This document shows, in pieces, positions 18,801 through 26,698 of a stretch of DNA of 64,000 nt. The notes beneath the pieces were generated by a model, which saw only the letters and a list, made by a program, of their open reading frames with translations, made no database searches and was not told the DNA's origin. This DNA is from Puniceibacterium sp. IMCC21224 (lineage in GTDB: Bacteria > Pseudomonadota > Alphaproteobacteria > Rhodobacterales > Rhodobacteraceae): positions 122,863-186,862 of the forward strand of contig NZ_LDPY01000005.1 of assembly GCF_001038505.1 (NCBI RefSeq), written 5' to 3'. The position numbers were made by a program, and so were the translations under genes. Positions within the stretch are counted from its first letter, which is position 1, and every line of letters starts with the position of its first letter.

Positions 18801-20240
18801 GCCATGCGCCTCGCCCGCGTAGATCACGGTCTCAAGCTGCGCGTCGGACAGAAGGCCATCGCGCAGGATGGCGGCTGGAAGCTTGGGCCGGTAGCTGGGT
18901 TTCGGGGGCGCGACCGAGGCCATTGCCGCCGATTGCACCAGCTTGGTCGGGTGCAGTGCCGCTCCGGGGATGTCGATCGCCTGCAGGCGGAAGGTCTCAT
19001 AAATAGCATCCGACAGGCGCGCGCTGGCCCCGTCCTCGGTTGCATCGCGCAGGGTATAGGCGAGGTCTGCGGCCTCGATCTGCGGAGCGGTGTTTGTGGC
19101 GGGTGTTGCTGGCGTAGTGCGAGAGCCGGTAGGCGCAGTGCGCGTGGTGCGGGCAGGATTTCCCGGGAAGGGGGAAGTGAGGCCCTGCCCGGCTGGTGCG
19201 ACCTGCGCCAGCACGAGGCGCGGAGGGACGTGGGTGGTGATCAGCGACAGCAGGCTCGCGACATCAGGCGATATCGGGCGCGTCAGATCGGCTGTGATGC
19301 CGCCCGGCTCGCCACCGCGGCATTTGTCGAAGACAGAGATACGGGTCTCGAAACTCGTGCCGTGTTTGGCAAACGCGGCACCTGACACGGCGCCTGTGAA
19401 CACCAGATGCGCGGTCTCGGTCAGGCGACCGAAGGTCTCAGCCCAGGCGGGCGCATCGGGCGCGAAACGGGCACCGGTGATGGCGACCAACCGTCCGCCG
19501 GGGACCAGACGCGCAAGCGCCGAGCGCAGATGCCTGGCTGTCGCCTCGGTGGTGCGGGCATCGACATTGGCCACCGCCGAGAAGGGCGGGTTCATCAGGA
19601 TGACGCTCGGGCGCAGATCCGCGTCGAGATGATCGTCGATCTGGGCTGCGTCAAAGCCCGTGACGGGGCGGCCCGGAAACAAGCGACGGAGGAGATCAGC
19701 GCGGGTGTCGGCAAGCTCGTTCAGCGCGAGGCTGCCGCCCGCGAGTTCCGCGAGGACCGCCAGAAGCCCGGTACCAGCCGATGGCTCCAGCACCAAATCG
19801 CGCGCGGTGATCTGTGCTGCAGCCATTGCGGCCAGCCCCATGGGCAGCGGCGTCGAGAACTGCTGGAACCGCTCCATCTCCTCGGACCGCCGCGTATGGG
19901 TCGGCAAAAGGCCGGACACCTTGGCAAGGATCGGCAGCAGCGCTGCGGGCGAGCCCGCCCGCGCCAACATCGCGCGGCCAAACTTCCGCAGGAACAGGAC
20001 CAGCGCTGCCTCGCCCGCCTCATAGGCCAGCTTCCAGTCCCAGGCGCCGGTCGCGTCAGAGCCGCCAAAGGCGCGCTCCATCTCAACGCGCAGGCGCAGC
20101 GCATTGATCTGGAAACCCTGCGCCAGATCAGGCTGCAGCGCATCGGCCACACTCAAGATCGCAGCAGCCGTATCGAGGGACGGGATAGGGGCGACAGGCG
20201 CAAGGGCGCGCTCGGTCGCAAAGGGGGCGAGAAGGGTCAT
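15858..20240 (-). CDS. Strawberry-notch-like helicase fused to an adenine methylase
   Basis: This 1460-aa protein fuses an N-terminal SAM methyltransferase (LEPSAGTGLL near residue 152, NPPF near 217) to a strawberry-notch type superfamily 2 helicase: Walker A-like GDGTGAGKGRQ near 513, DESHAM near 623, and the C-terminal helicase region with IFSDAGGTGRSYHAD and QGLGRTNRTNQ. The family is widespread on alphaproteobacterial plasmids and in phages, where methylation, anti-restriction or remodelling roles are proposed but not settled. All motifs are intact. It is followed by the Toprim gene. A LexA-type site lies in the divergent promoter region upstream. Confidence 0.92.
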   Translation of the reverse strand: MTLLAPFATERALAPVAPIPSLDTAAAILSVADALQPDLAQGFQINALRLRVEMERAFGGSDATGAWDWKLAYEAGEAALVLFLRKFGRAMLARAGSPAALLPILAKVSGLLPTHTRRSEEMERFQQFSTPLPMGLAAMAAAQITARDLVLEPSAGTGLLAVLAELAGGSLALNELADTRADLLRRLFPGRPVTGFDAAQIDDHLDADLRPSVILMNPPFSAVANVDARTTEATARHLRSALARLVPGGRLVAITGARFAPDAPAWAETFGRLTETAHLVFTGAVSGAAFAKHGTSFETRISVFDKCRGGEPGGITADLTRPISPDVASLLSLITTHVPPRLVLAQVAPAGQGLTSPFPGNPARTTRTAPTGSRTTPATPATNTAPQIEAADLAYTLRDATEDGASARLSDAIYETFRLQAIDIPGAALHPTKLVQSAAMASVAPPKPSYRPKLPAAILRDGLLSDAQLETVIYAGEAHGAYLAGSWTVDETGDMVSAAPDDAADAVSFRRGFFLGDGTGAGKGRQSAGILLDNWSQGRRKALWISKSDKLLEDAQRDWSALGQERLLVTPLSRFAQGRDIPLSEGILFTTYATLRSEERGAKKSRVDQIVDWLGADFDGVILFDESHAMANAAGSKGERGDVTASQQGRAGLRLQHRLPNARVVYVSATGATSVHNLAYAQRLGLWGGEDFPFATRAEFVEAIEAGGVAAMEVLARDLRSLGLYTARSLSYDGVEYEMLVHALSPEQRGIYDAYALAFGVIHRNLSAALEAANITGESGGTLNRQAKSAARSAFESAKQRFFGHLLTSMKTPSLISSIEADLAAGHAAVIQIVSTGEALMERRLSDIPTDEWNDVRVDITPREACLDYLAHSFPVQLYEPFTDSEGNLSSRPVTRDGQPVECREAVRRRDALIEHLASLPPVPGALDQIVQRFGTDLVAEVTGRSRRIVRKGEGHLARLVVESRAGSANLAETAAFMDDQKRILIFSDAGGTGRSYHADLGAWNQRLRVHYLLEPGWKADAAIQGLGRTNRTNQAQPPLFRPVATDVKAEKRFLSTIARRLDTLGAITRGQRQTGGQGLFRPEDNLESPYARDALRQLYRRIYRGDVAGCSLGAFEDATGLSLTDDNGLKDDLPPITTFLNRLLALTIDMQAVVFAAFEELLDQRIEGAIAAGVYDLGLETLRAESFRVTDARVIYTHPGSGAETQLLTIAQKQRNTPLSLADALDWLDDPKARLLVNSRSGRAAVQVPATSLMLDDGTIEPRLRLIRPTEASTVPAKIMDDTHWLEADRAAFTEAWTAELAEVPEFSETTLHIVAGLLLPIWKQLPQDETRVYRLQTDDGQRIIGRRVSPSWVATTLAADAPKLTAAQVHALVLEGKTVVRLAEGMELHRSRVMGVNRIELSGFLGAAKDRLKADGFFSEIIAWKLRLFCPADSSGITVLDRLLARCPVTGLHARGGC

Positions 20241-20366
20241 CGGGAAACTCCGGAATGAGGAACAGGATCAGGCCCGGACACCCTCTTTCGGGCACCCTCA
20301 GGCCTGACCTTCCCCGGCCATCCTCTTCCTCTCAAACCCCATGATTTCCGCAGGTGGCTTGCTTTT

Positions 20367-20381
20367 GTTCCTGTTATGTTC
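20367..20381. promoter_or_regulatory. LexA-type SOS box (GTTC-N7-GTTC)
   Basis: GTTC at 20367-20370 and GTTC at 20378-20381 are separated by 7 bases, exactly the direct-repeat box known for LexA in Rhodobacter and other alphaproteobacteria. It lies between the divergent helicase (start 20240) and 97-aa (start 20417) genes, inside an AT-rich stretch that probably holds a promoter. Confidence 0.6.
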
Positions 20382-20416
20382 TATTTTACGAGCCACGCTA
20401 AGAAGGGAGATCCCCG

Positions 20417-20710
20417 ATGGAAAGCACCACTTACGCCCTGCCCGCGACGCCCAAGCAGATCGCCTACGCCCGCGCGCTGGCCCTGCGCAACCAGACGCTT
20501 TTGCCGTGGGAGGTTCAGCAAGATCGGCGCTCCTTGAGCGCCTGGATCGACGCGCAGGCCAAGCTGAAGCCGGGCACGCAGGACAGCCGCCCGACATCAA
20601 AGCAGGTCGCCTTCGCCGAGCGTCTCGCCCGGATCAAACGCCGCGCCGTGCCGGATGAGTGTTTCCGCGACAAGGGGCTGATGTCGAAGTGGATCGACGG
20701 GAATAGGTGA
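20417..20710 (+). CDS. Small protein with an internal duplication
   Basis: This 97-aa protein has two copies of one unit: TPKQIAYARALALRNQTLLP...LSAWIDA (residues ~10-55) and TSKQVAFAERLARIKRRAVP...LMSKWID (~60-94). The unit resembles a short helical module seen C-terminally in some plasmid replication and DNA-processing proteins; I cannot assign a function. A good ribosome binding site (AAGGGAG) precedes ATG 20417. It is divergent from the helicase gene and shares the LexA-type box. Confidence 0.75.
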   Translation: MESTTYALPATPKQIAYARALALRNQTLLPWEVQQDRRSLSAWIDAQAKLKPGTQDSRPTSKQVAFAERLARIKRRAVPDECFRDKGLMSKWIDGNR

Positions 20711-21231
20711 GGACGGCACCGGCTGGCTCCGGCCTTCCGGAGCTTCTGGCATACCGCGGCTTGGCAAACCGAGCGTAGTTGCCAACCTACAGGTTGGCAG
20801 GGGCACTTTGGGACATCAGCCTCGGTCAAGCTCCTGTCCGAAGGACCAAGGTCTGGTCGCGGCGGCAGACCGGGACGTACACCGCTGAGACCTTCGGCAA
20901 CCACCGCAAGTCGTCGCCTTCTCTCGACCCAGAGTCTTCAGATCTCCCTCCACTTGGGGCTAGTCCCTCAGTTCTTTGGAAATGGTGATGTTGGAGCGTC
21001 CATAACGCCAGAAAAGCATCCTCATCAAAGAAAACTATAGTGGTCTCTTGGGGCATAGACGTCGCCTTCCTCAGCGCGTCTATAGGAAGCCCAGAAGACC
21101 GGCGGACTCAGTCCAAAGCCTCAAAGAACAACTGATGGTCACACGGCTTCAAATGCGTGACGTCCGGCCTGTTGCCGTTTGCCGGTTTCATGTCTTCGCC
21201 CCCCCCAAAAAAGCGCATACGCCATTACTCG
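20711..21231. other. Intergenic region with a 20-bp palindrome
   Basis: No convincing gene is visible in these 521 bases; short frames have no recognisable motifs. The main signal is a perfect dyad TGCCAACCT-AC-AGGTTGGCA at 20780-20799, a possible operator or terminator stem following the 97-aa gene. Confidence 0.5.
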
Positions 21232-21933
21232 TCAGCCGACGGCAGTAAGCGAGTAGTGCGGTGTCCCATCCCAAACAAGATCCCAAGACGCGCCCGGCCG
21301 GACGTTCTGGATGGCGTGGGGCTCGAAGCAGACGAGGCAATTCCCGCCCGGCGCGGGAGCCCGAACTGAGGGGTAGATCAGGCCCCGCGATCCAGCCCGG
21401 CGCAGATGCTGGGCGAGGCTTTGGCCCTCGGGATATCCGACAGCTGGATAGGGATGCAGCGCTGGGTGTTCCGGCTCATCGGTCAGATCATCGAAGATCC
21501 CGATGAAATCCGCCAGCAATTCCACATAGCGGGCGCTGTCATGGAAGCTGCCGGTGAAGCCGAGTTCGCGCGTGCGGTGCCAGGCCACTTCGCTGACGGA
21601 CACCATCACGTCCCATGCGCAATACCACGCGCCGCGCTCCTCGGTGTTGAAGCGGTTTCCCCCGGCGCGGGTGTAGGTGAAGGCCGCGTTGACATGACTG
21701 TCGCCATAGATGCGCAAATCACGGCTCCGGCGCTGCCAGGCCAGCTCGCGTGGGTCCAGATGCGGGTTGCGGCCACGTTCCGCCAGAAGACGGCCGCTGG
21801 TCAGGCCCTCGATCTTCGCCAGGATCTCCATTTCGTCTTCGGTATCAACGAGACCCCGCAAGGACGGTGGCTTGTGGTAGGTGGCTGGCAGGAGACGAAC
21901 GAGACCACGATCGGAAACCTCGGTCTGCTTCAT
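21232..21933 (-). CDS. RES-family NAD+-degrading toxin
   Basis: This 233-aa protein matches the RES domain, a toxin that phosphorolyses NAD+. The characteristic residues are present: Arg in GGNRFNTEERGAWY, Glu in VSEVAWHR and Ser in LIYPSVR. Its start overlaps the antitoxin stop by 4 bases (ATGA), the usual antitoxin-first order of RES-Xre modules. It likely serves plasmid maintenance or phage defence. Confidence 0.9.
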   Translation of the reverse strand: MKQTEVSDRGLVRLLPATYHKPPSLRGLVDTEDEMEILAKIEGLTSGRLLAERGRNPHLDPRELAWQRRSRDLRIYGDSHVNAAFTYTRAGGNRFNTEERGAWYCAWDVMVSVSEVAWHRTRELGFTGSFHDSARYVELLADFIGIFDDLTDEPEHPALHPYPAVGYPEGQSLAQHLRRAGSRGLIYPSVRAPAPGGNCLVCFEPHAIQNVRPGASWDLVWDGTPHYSLTAVG

Positions 21934-22319
21934 GCCCCACCACGCAACGCATCGAGATAGGTCCGCACCGCGAGGATCTGCGGCAAGCCCCCGTCGATGG
22001 CGATGTCAACCGGACGGCTACCCCCGAACAGCGGCCCTGTATTCGGTCGGGTGAACCAGCTTCGCGCGAGCGGCTCGGAGAAGTAGAGTTCGAGCGATTT
22101 GTAGATGCCGATCACCGCACTGAGCCGCAGCAGTTGATCCTTGGTCAGTTCTCCTGCAAAGTCCGGCTTCTTGGCGCGCTTCCATGTGCTCACCGTCATA
22201 TCGGCAAGGCCAGCTGCTTCGTTCAGGTTGAGGCCCCAGGCATCGACCACGCGCGCATAAGCCTTCAATGCGACGGCGTTAACCTGTGCGGGTTCTCGGA
22301 TTTTCTCAGCAACGTACAT
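21930..22319 (-). CDS. Xre/MbcA/ParS-type antitoxin of the RES toxin
   Basis: This 129-aa protein has an Xre-like N-terminal HTH (LNEAAGLADMTVSTWKRAK) and a C-terminal toxin-binding domain (LSAVIGIYKSLELYF...WFTRPNTGPLFGG...), the MbcA/ParS/Xre architecture. I chose ATG 22319 over the in-frame ATG 22331 because GGAGG precedes it at correct spacing. It should repress its own promoter through the upstream repeats. Confidence 0.9.
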   Translation of the reverse strand: MYVAEKIREPAQVNAVALKAYARVVDAWGLNLNEAAGLADMTVSTWKRAKKPDFAGELTKDQLLRLSAVIGIYKSLELYFSEPLARSWFTRPNTGPLFGGSRPVDIAIDGGLPQILAVRTYLDALRGGA

Positions 22320-22340
22320 GGCGTCCTCCATTGGGCTGAA

Positions 22341-22373
22341 TATAGATCATATGGCCTCATTGTAAAGATCAAA
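22341..22373 (-). promoter_or_regulatory. Candidate antitoxin operator (two TGATCT half-sites)
   Basis: Read on the minus strand, TGATCTTTA and TGATCTATA lie 20 bases apart just upstream of the antitoxin start. Paired, similar direct half-sites in this position suit autoregulation by the Xre protein. Confidence 0.45.
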
Positions 22374-22389
22374 TGAACTACCCGCGCTC

Positions 22390-23034
22390 TCACCCGAACC
22401 GGCGCCCTTCTTCGGTGAAGGTGTACTCGTTGACGATGATCCCCTCCTCTATGGCCTCGTCCGAGGTGAGGTGGTCGTATTCAGCCTGAAGCTGGCGGTA
22501 GAGCCAGCGCGCCAGATCACGCAGCGCCTCGGTCACGATCTCCTCGGCGTCTTCGGTCGGCGGCTGCCAGGTCGGGCTGTCCCGCGTAACGTCAACGGAC
22601 ATCGTGTATTCATGGTAGTAGCGCCCGCGATGGCTGACCTCGGCCGCGAGCTGGTAAAAGTTCCGCCGCTGGATGGTCTGCAGCCGGTCGACGATGCCAT
22701 GGAGCGTCGCGTCTTGGGGCGCGTAGTCGCGGATGCGCGCGGCCGCACCCTTGGCATGGCTAAGGTAGCCTTCGAAGCAGGCCCCGTCGCCCTGACTCCA
22801 GAACCCGGAGAACCAAATGCAGGGCTTGGCCCGCGTCCCGCCGCCCATCAGCCGCACGGGGGTGGTTTTGAGCCGGATGCCGAGGATCTCGCAGACCCGC
22901 TCGAAGTCCTCGTAAACCGCGTCCCACCAATCGTCGTGAGGCCCAAGCTCGCGATACCAGCTGCGCGCTTTTTCCTTGGCGACGTCGGAGAGTTCAGGGA
23001 ACTGGTAGACTGTTGTGCAGATCACCTCAGGCAT
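22390..23034 (-). CDS. Conserved plasmid protein of unknown function (214 aa)
   Basis: No catalytic motif is recognised. The start (VYQFPELSDVAKEKARSWYRE) and the acidic, aromatic-rich body (IWFSGFWSQGDGACFEGYL) resemble a family found on plasmids and in phages and sometimes annotated as antitoxin-like. It overlaps the upstream 139-aa gene by 8 bases and belongs to the leftward unit that once ran from the DUF6878 gene. Confidence 0.75.
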   Translation of the reverse strand: MPEVICTTVYQFPELSDVAKEKARSWYRELGPHDDWWDAVYEDFERVCEILGIRLKTTPVRLMGGGTRAKPCIWFSGFWSQGDGACFEGYLSHAKGAAARIRDYAPQDATLHGIVDRLQTIQRRNFYQLAAEVSHRGRYYHEYTMSVDVTRDSPTWQPPTEDAEEIVTEALRDLARWLYRQLQAEYDHLTSDEAIEEGIIVNEYTFTEEGRRFG

Positions 23035-23446
23035 CGACCTCCTCCCCGTTCAGCGCGGCGGCGAGCCACTCCTGGCTGCTTGTCCAGCCGATGGATTTGC
23101 GGGCACCGAGATCGATGACATGCGCGCCACCGCCAAAGGCGTCGAGGCGCGGCCGGGAGCAGGTCAGGGCATACTGGAACCCCCAGAGGCCGGTGAGATC
23201 GAATTCTTCCGCGAGGCGCAGGACGAAGCGGATGACGGCTTCGACATCGCCGTGGTCGTCATCATGGATCCAGAGGGTGCTGCCCTCGGGCGCATCCTGG
23301 CGCACGAGGTCGAAGCCTGCAACCTCCGGGTCCTCGGCATCCTGATCGGCTTCGCGCAAGCTCTGGAACAGGGCGAGCGCGCGGGCGGCCTTGACGGGGG
23401 TACCGACGTCGAGCAAGCACGAGAAATGGGTGAAGTAATCTGCCAT
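23027..23446 (-). CDS. Conserved plasmid protein of unknown function (139 aa)
   Basis: This acidic 139-aa protein begins MADYFTHFSCLLDVGTPVKA and contains a conspicuous STLWIHDDDHGDVEAVIRFV segment, which resembles small plasmid-borne proteins found with DUF6878 and DUF6915 genes. The function is unknown. It is translationally coupled to the downstream 214-aa gene. Confidence 0.75.
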   Translation of the reverse strand: MADYFTHFSCLLDVGTPVKAARALALFQSLREADQDAEDPEVAGFDLVRQDAPEGSTLWIHDDDHGDVEAVIRFVLRLAEEFDLTGLWGFQYALTCSRPRLDAFGGGAHVIDLGARKSIGWTSSQEWLAAALNGEEVDA

Positions 23447-23521
23447 TGGGACCTCCTGAATGGGGAAAACCCGGCCGGGCGGCCGGGCGTTGTGTTGGAA
23501 TGAAGGGGTGGTTGGGGGTAA

Positions 23522-23719
23522 TCAGCCGTTTGGCTGGTCGCCCGCCGCCTGTCGCGCGGCATGGGCGCAGAGCATCTGCTGGTAGAAGCGCTTGCGCGAC
23601 GTCCGGAAGCCGCGCACGGCGCGCGTGTCGGGATGAAGCGCCCGGACCGCTGCGCGCAGGACGGCGTAAGGCGAAGCGGTCACCGGCAGGCCGAGGCGAT
23701 GATAGGCCGGGTCGGTCAT
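23522..23719 (-). CDS. Small protein with a J-domain-like segment
   Basis: This 65-aa basic protein starts 1 base after the stop of the DUF6915 C-terminal fragment. The segment YHRLGLPVTASPYAVLRAAV followed by RALHPDTR recalls helices I-II and the HPD motif of DnaJ J-domains, although the spacing to HPD is short. The remaining helix (FRTSRKRFYQQMLCAHAARQ) could be the third. The likeness is weak and it may be a coincidence. Confidence 0.6.
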   Translation of the reverse strand: MTDPAYHRLGLPVTASPYAVLRAAVRALHPDTRAVRGFRTSRKRFYQQMLCAHAARQAAGDQPNG

Positions 23720-23989
23720 GTCAGGCGACCTCGACCACGGGCGAGGCGAGATGCGGATCGACCAATGCCTCGATCCGCTCGGCCCGGCCCATCCACGGCT
23801 CGGGCCGGATGGCCTTCACCCAGTCGGCGAAGCTCGGGATGAAGCCGAGGTCTTCCTTCACGTGCTGCTCGCCCACCCGACGGGTCGGAATGATGCGCCC
23901 GGTCGAGAGTGTGAGGGTGGGACCGAAAATCGTCTCGGCCATGAAGATGCCCTCCGCATGTTATCTGGACAGTCAAGCTGTCTCTTTCT

Positions 23990-24018
23990 GAAAACCTCCT
24001 GCCTTCATTGAGGTTTTC
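23990..24018 (-). terminator. Hairpin downstream of the recombinase operon
   Basis: GAAAACCTC and GAGGTTTTC form a perfect 9-bp stem with an 11-base loop, placed after the last gene and just inside the left end of the element. The T-content of the stem side on the minus strand makes a terminator plausible; it could also be a recombinase arm site. Confidence 0.5.
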
Positions 24019-24116
24019 CTGTGCGGCATGGGTGAGACAGTTCATGGGGGCTCCCTCTCTTCTCATCCCTGTTTCACCCCCACCCAGCTCACCTCTTTCT
24101 CTTTCTGATCGTGACC

Positions 24117-24554
24117 TCAGGTGCCGCCCTGGGACGGCGGCCTGAACGGCAGGACATTCGGGTCAGCCCGCGCGATCTGCTCTTCAAGAACCGCGATCAG
24201 GTGGCGTTGTTCTTCACCCTGCAGTGCGAGGATCTGGATTTGTTGCGCCAGGGTTTTGACGGTCGCGTGCAGCTCGGCCATCTCGCCACCGCGTGCGGCC
24301 CGCAGCTCGTCTTCAAGTTCGCGGATACGGGCCTTCAATCCCGCAGCTGATCCTGCGCGAAACCGCGCCTCCGCCGCACGAAATTCGCCAAGGACGGCCG
24401 TGGCCCGGTTGGCCGTTGCGCGGCTGACGCCGGCCTCGCGCGCGAGATTGGCAACGGTGAGGCGCCCGTCGGTATTCTCTGAGGTTCCTTCGAGCAGGCG
24501 CTTCATTGCGACGCGCAAAACGTCTTCGGTCTTCTGACTGACGGGCCGTGTCAT
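24117..24554 (-). CDS. TnpC-like HTH/coiled-coil protein
   Basis: This 145-aa protein has an N-terminal HTH (LTVANLAREAGVSRATANR, about residues 32-50) followed by a long coiled coil (GLKARIRELEDELRAARGGE to LIAVLEEQIARA). It resembles the small third protein (TnpC, DUF6262-like) that accompanies large tyrosine recombinases in Tn554-type elements and aids orientation or efficiency of transposition. Its start overlaps the preceding recombinase stop by 4 bases. Confidence 0.75.
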   Translation of the reverse strand: MTRPVSQKTEDVLRVAMKRLLEGTSENTDGRLTVANLAREAGVSRATANRATAVLGEFRAAEARFRAGSAAGLKARIRELEDELRAARGGEMAELHATVKTLAQQIQILALQGEEQRHLIAVLEEQIARADPNVLPFRPPSQGGT

Positions 24555-26698
24555 ACCTTCGGGTCCTCCAGGTGCGCGATCAATCGGCGCTTTCGATCAT
24601 TGTCCTGCGCGATTGCGACCTTCTGAAGCGCCGACAGGGTGTTGCCCTGCAGGAGACGTTCGCCGTCCTCGATCGAAGCCCGCCAGGGCGTAACGTGGCG
24701 CGAGGTCAGACAGGAATTGGGGCAGCGGTCCGGGCTGCAGCGCGAAATCACCGGAGCCTGCGGCCTGTCGTCAGGCCGCAGGCAAAGGGCGCTGGCGGGA
24801 TCGAAGAAGCAATCGTTCAGAAATCCGACATGCAGCGTCTTTCCAAGATGCGCCAGCATCGTTCGCAGGCGTTTCTGGTCGAGGATGCGCCCAGGCAGAT
24901 CACCGAGGGTGTCCCGGACGTTGTCGAACTCCAGCTTGAGACGGGACGATGCCGGGCCGCCGGGCTCGTCACCCTGCAGGTATGCCTCATAATAGGCGAC
25001 CACATCGTCCAATTGGCCAAGCGCCCGTTCCTGCTCGACCGCACGGCGAAAATCTCCGTGCGGCGCGCCGGCATAGCCCTCGAACATCGCCACGGAGGCA
25101 TGCTTGTACTGGATCTTTCCGGCAATCACGCCAAAGGGGCGGTTCGCGATGTACCATGCGATAGTGCGCCGGAACTGCCGAGTGCTGAAATGCCATGGGC
25201 GTCCGTCGACATGTGGAATGGCTGGCGGGTTTGGGACCCGCGCATCCAGACCGTCGCGAAACATCTTGATGATCGGCGACGCTTGCGCGGCCAAGTAGTC
25301 CGCGGTCCAGTCCCATGGCTTCAGCGAGACCCAGAGGGATCGAAGATCACGGTCGCCGCGTGCACGACACGACAAGGCTTCCATGGCCTCGACGGCACGG
25401 GCGACCGGCGCGATGGTGATCCAGTCGGCGGAAACACCCGCCGCCTCGCGATGTTTGTAGACGGTGCTGCGCACGCGATAGCGCTCGATCAGGTTGTCGG
25501 CACTGCGCTCAATCGAAACGCAGCCCGGCTCCATGTCCTGCAACTCGCTGTCGCGCATTCCCGTCAAGTAGGCACAAACGATGTAACAGGCCGCCTGCAG
25601 CATCTGCTCTTCATGTGGCAGGCTGTCCGTGTCGAAACGCTCCCGCCAGGGCAGGCCGGTATCGGGATCGAGGCTGATCGGGGTATCCATGCCGCCGACC
25701 TCTGTTCCCATCTCACCCGCCATCTGGTCCAGCATCCTCACGGTCGCGGTGGAACTACTGAGGTTCCCCGTTTGAGGACAGCCGATCTGAAGGCACATCA
25801 GCCTGAAATTATACGCGTTGCCTTCCTTAACATCGGGGCCACCGCGGGTGGTGTTTGGACGGCGCTCCCAGATTGGCACGCCCCGCCCTTCCGCCCGTCG
25901 GGCCTCGAGCCAGGTACGAAGACGGTAGCGAAACCGTTCGTGGCGGGTCTGGCGCGCATCCTCGGCAATGATCTGGGCAGCACGGGCTTCAAGGCGATCC
26001 AGTTCTTCGCGCGCCGCGAGGATATCCGGGGCGAAGACATCGACGTATCGCATCGACCAGTGGAGCAACGCGCCGATGACCGGTTCGGGGATGCGCGGCG
26101 TGGTGTTCTCCGAGCTCGTCCGGCTCCGACCGCTGACATTGCTTGCCGTGCGCCCACCCCAAGGCAGGAAGGGAATGCCGCCCCCGGTCACCCATGGCCC
26201 GAAATGATGGAGGTCGATGGGGACATCGACATAGAGGCGGATCTGTTGCGATGAACGTGCGCCATCTGCCCCCAGATGCGCCAGATACGCGTCCAGCACT
26301 TGCTGGTCGACGCGCGCCAGTTCGACGGAACCGATACGATCGTGCAGGAACTCTCCGAAATGGCGCAGGAACAGCAATGTGCCCTTGGCGGTCGAGGGGC
26401 CGCACGGGCCCCGGTAGCTGCGCAGCGGCGCCTGAAGGCGGGCAAGCATATACTCCTTGGCGAGCCGTCGAAGCGCGGGGTCTGCAATGGCCCCGAAATC
26501 CACACGAAACGCGGCTGGACGCGCGTTGGCGCGAAACATCGCCGGACTGAGATCCCAGACATCGTCGCCGAAGCGGGACAGCATCGACCGCTCCGATCCC
26601 GGTCTGAGCGGTCTGCCTGCGAGGATGTCGGTGTCGTCGGGATGGATTGCCGATGGCAGCGATGGCCTTGCGGTCGTGAAGTCTGGATTTGCTCTCAT
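24551..26698 (-). CDS. Tyrosine recombinase, third of trio (TnpB-like)
   Basis: This 715-aa protein is much longer than a phage integrase and is like the large TnpB partner of Tn554. The catalytic region keeps Arg in YLTGMRDSELQ, Arg in STRQFRRTIAWY, and the His...Tyr pair in QYKHASVAMFEGYAG; the usual box II His (HxxR) is replaced. A Cys-rich C-terminus (CSPDRCPNSCLTSRHV) may bind zinc. The start overlaps the upstream recombinase by 4 bases (ATGA). Confidence 0.85.
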   Translation of the reverse strand: MRANPDFTTARPSLPSAIHPDDTDILAGRPLRPGSERSMLSRFGDDVWDLSPAMFRANARPAAFRVDFGAIADPALRRLAKEYMLARLQAPLRSYRGPCGPSTAKGTLLFLRHFGEFLHDRIGSVELARVDQQVLDAYLAHLGADGARSSQQIRLYVDVPIDLHHFGPWVTGGGIPFLPWGGRTASNVSGRSRTSSENTTPRIPEPVIGALLHWSMRYVDVFAPDILAAREELDRLEARAAQIIAEDARQTRHERFRYRLRTWLEARRAEGRGVPIWERRPNTTRGGPDVKEGNAYNFRLMCLQIGCPQTGNLSSSTATVRMLDQMAGEMGTEVGGMDTPISLDPDTGLPWRERFDTDSLPHEEQMLQAACYIVCAYLTGMRDSELQDMEPGCVSIERSADNLIERYRVRSTVYKHREAAGVSADWITIAPVARAVEAMEALSCRARGDRDLRSLWVSLKPWDWTADYLAAQASPIIKMFRDGLDARVPNPPAIPHVDGRPWHFSTRQFRRTIAWYIANRPFGVIAGKIQYKHASVAMFEGYAGAPHGDFRRAVEQERALGQLDDVVAYYEAYLQGDEPGGPASSRLKLEFDNVRDTLGDLPGRILDQKRLRTMLAHLGKTLHVGFLNDCFFDPASALCLRPDDRPQAPVISRCSPDRCPNSCLTSRHVTPWRASIEDGERLLQGNTLSALQKVAIAQDNDRKRRLIAHLEDPKV

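Noticed and set aside
20826..21056. 76-codon minus-strand frame in the 20.7-21.2 kb gap
   Set aside because: No ribosome binding site of note and no recognisable motif.
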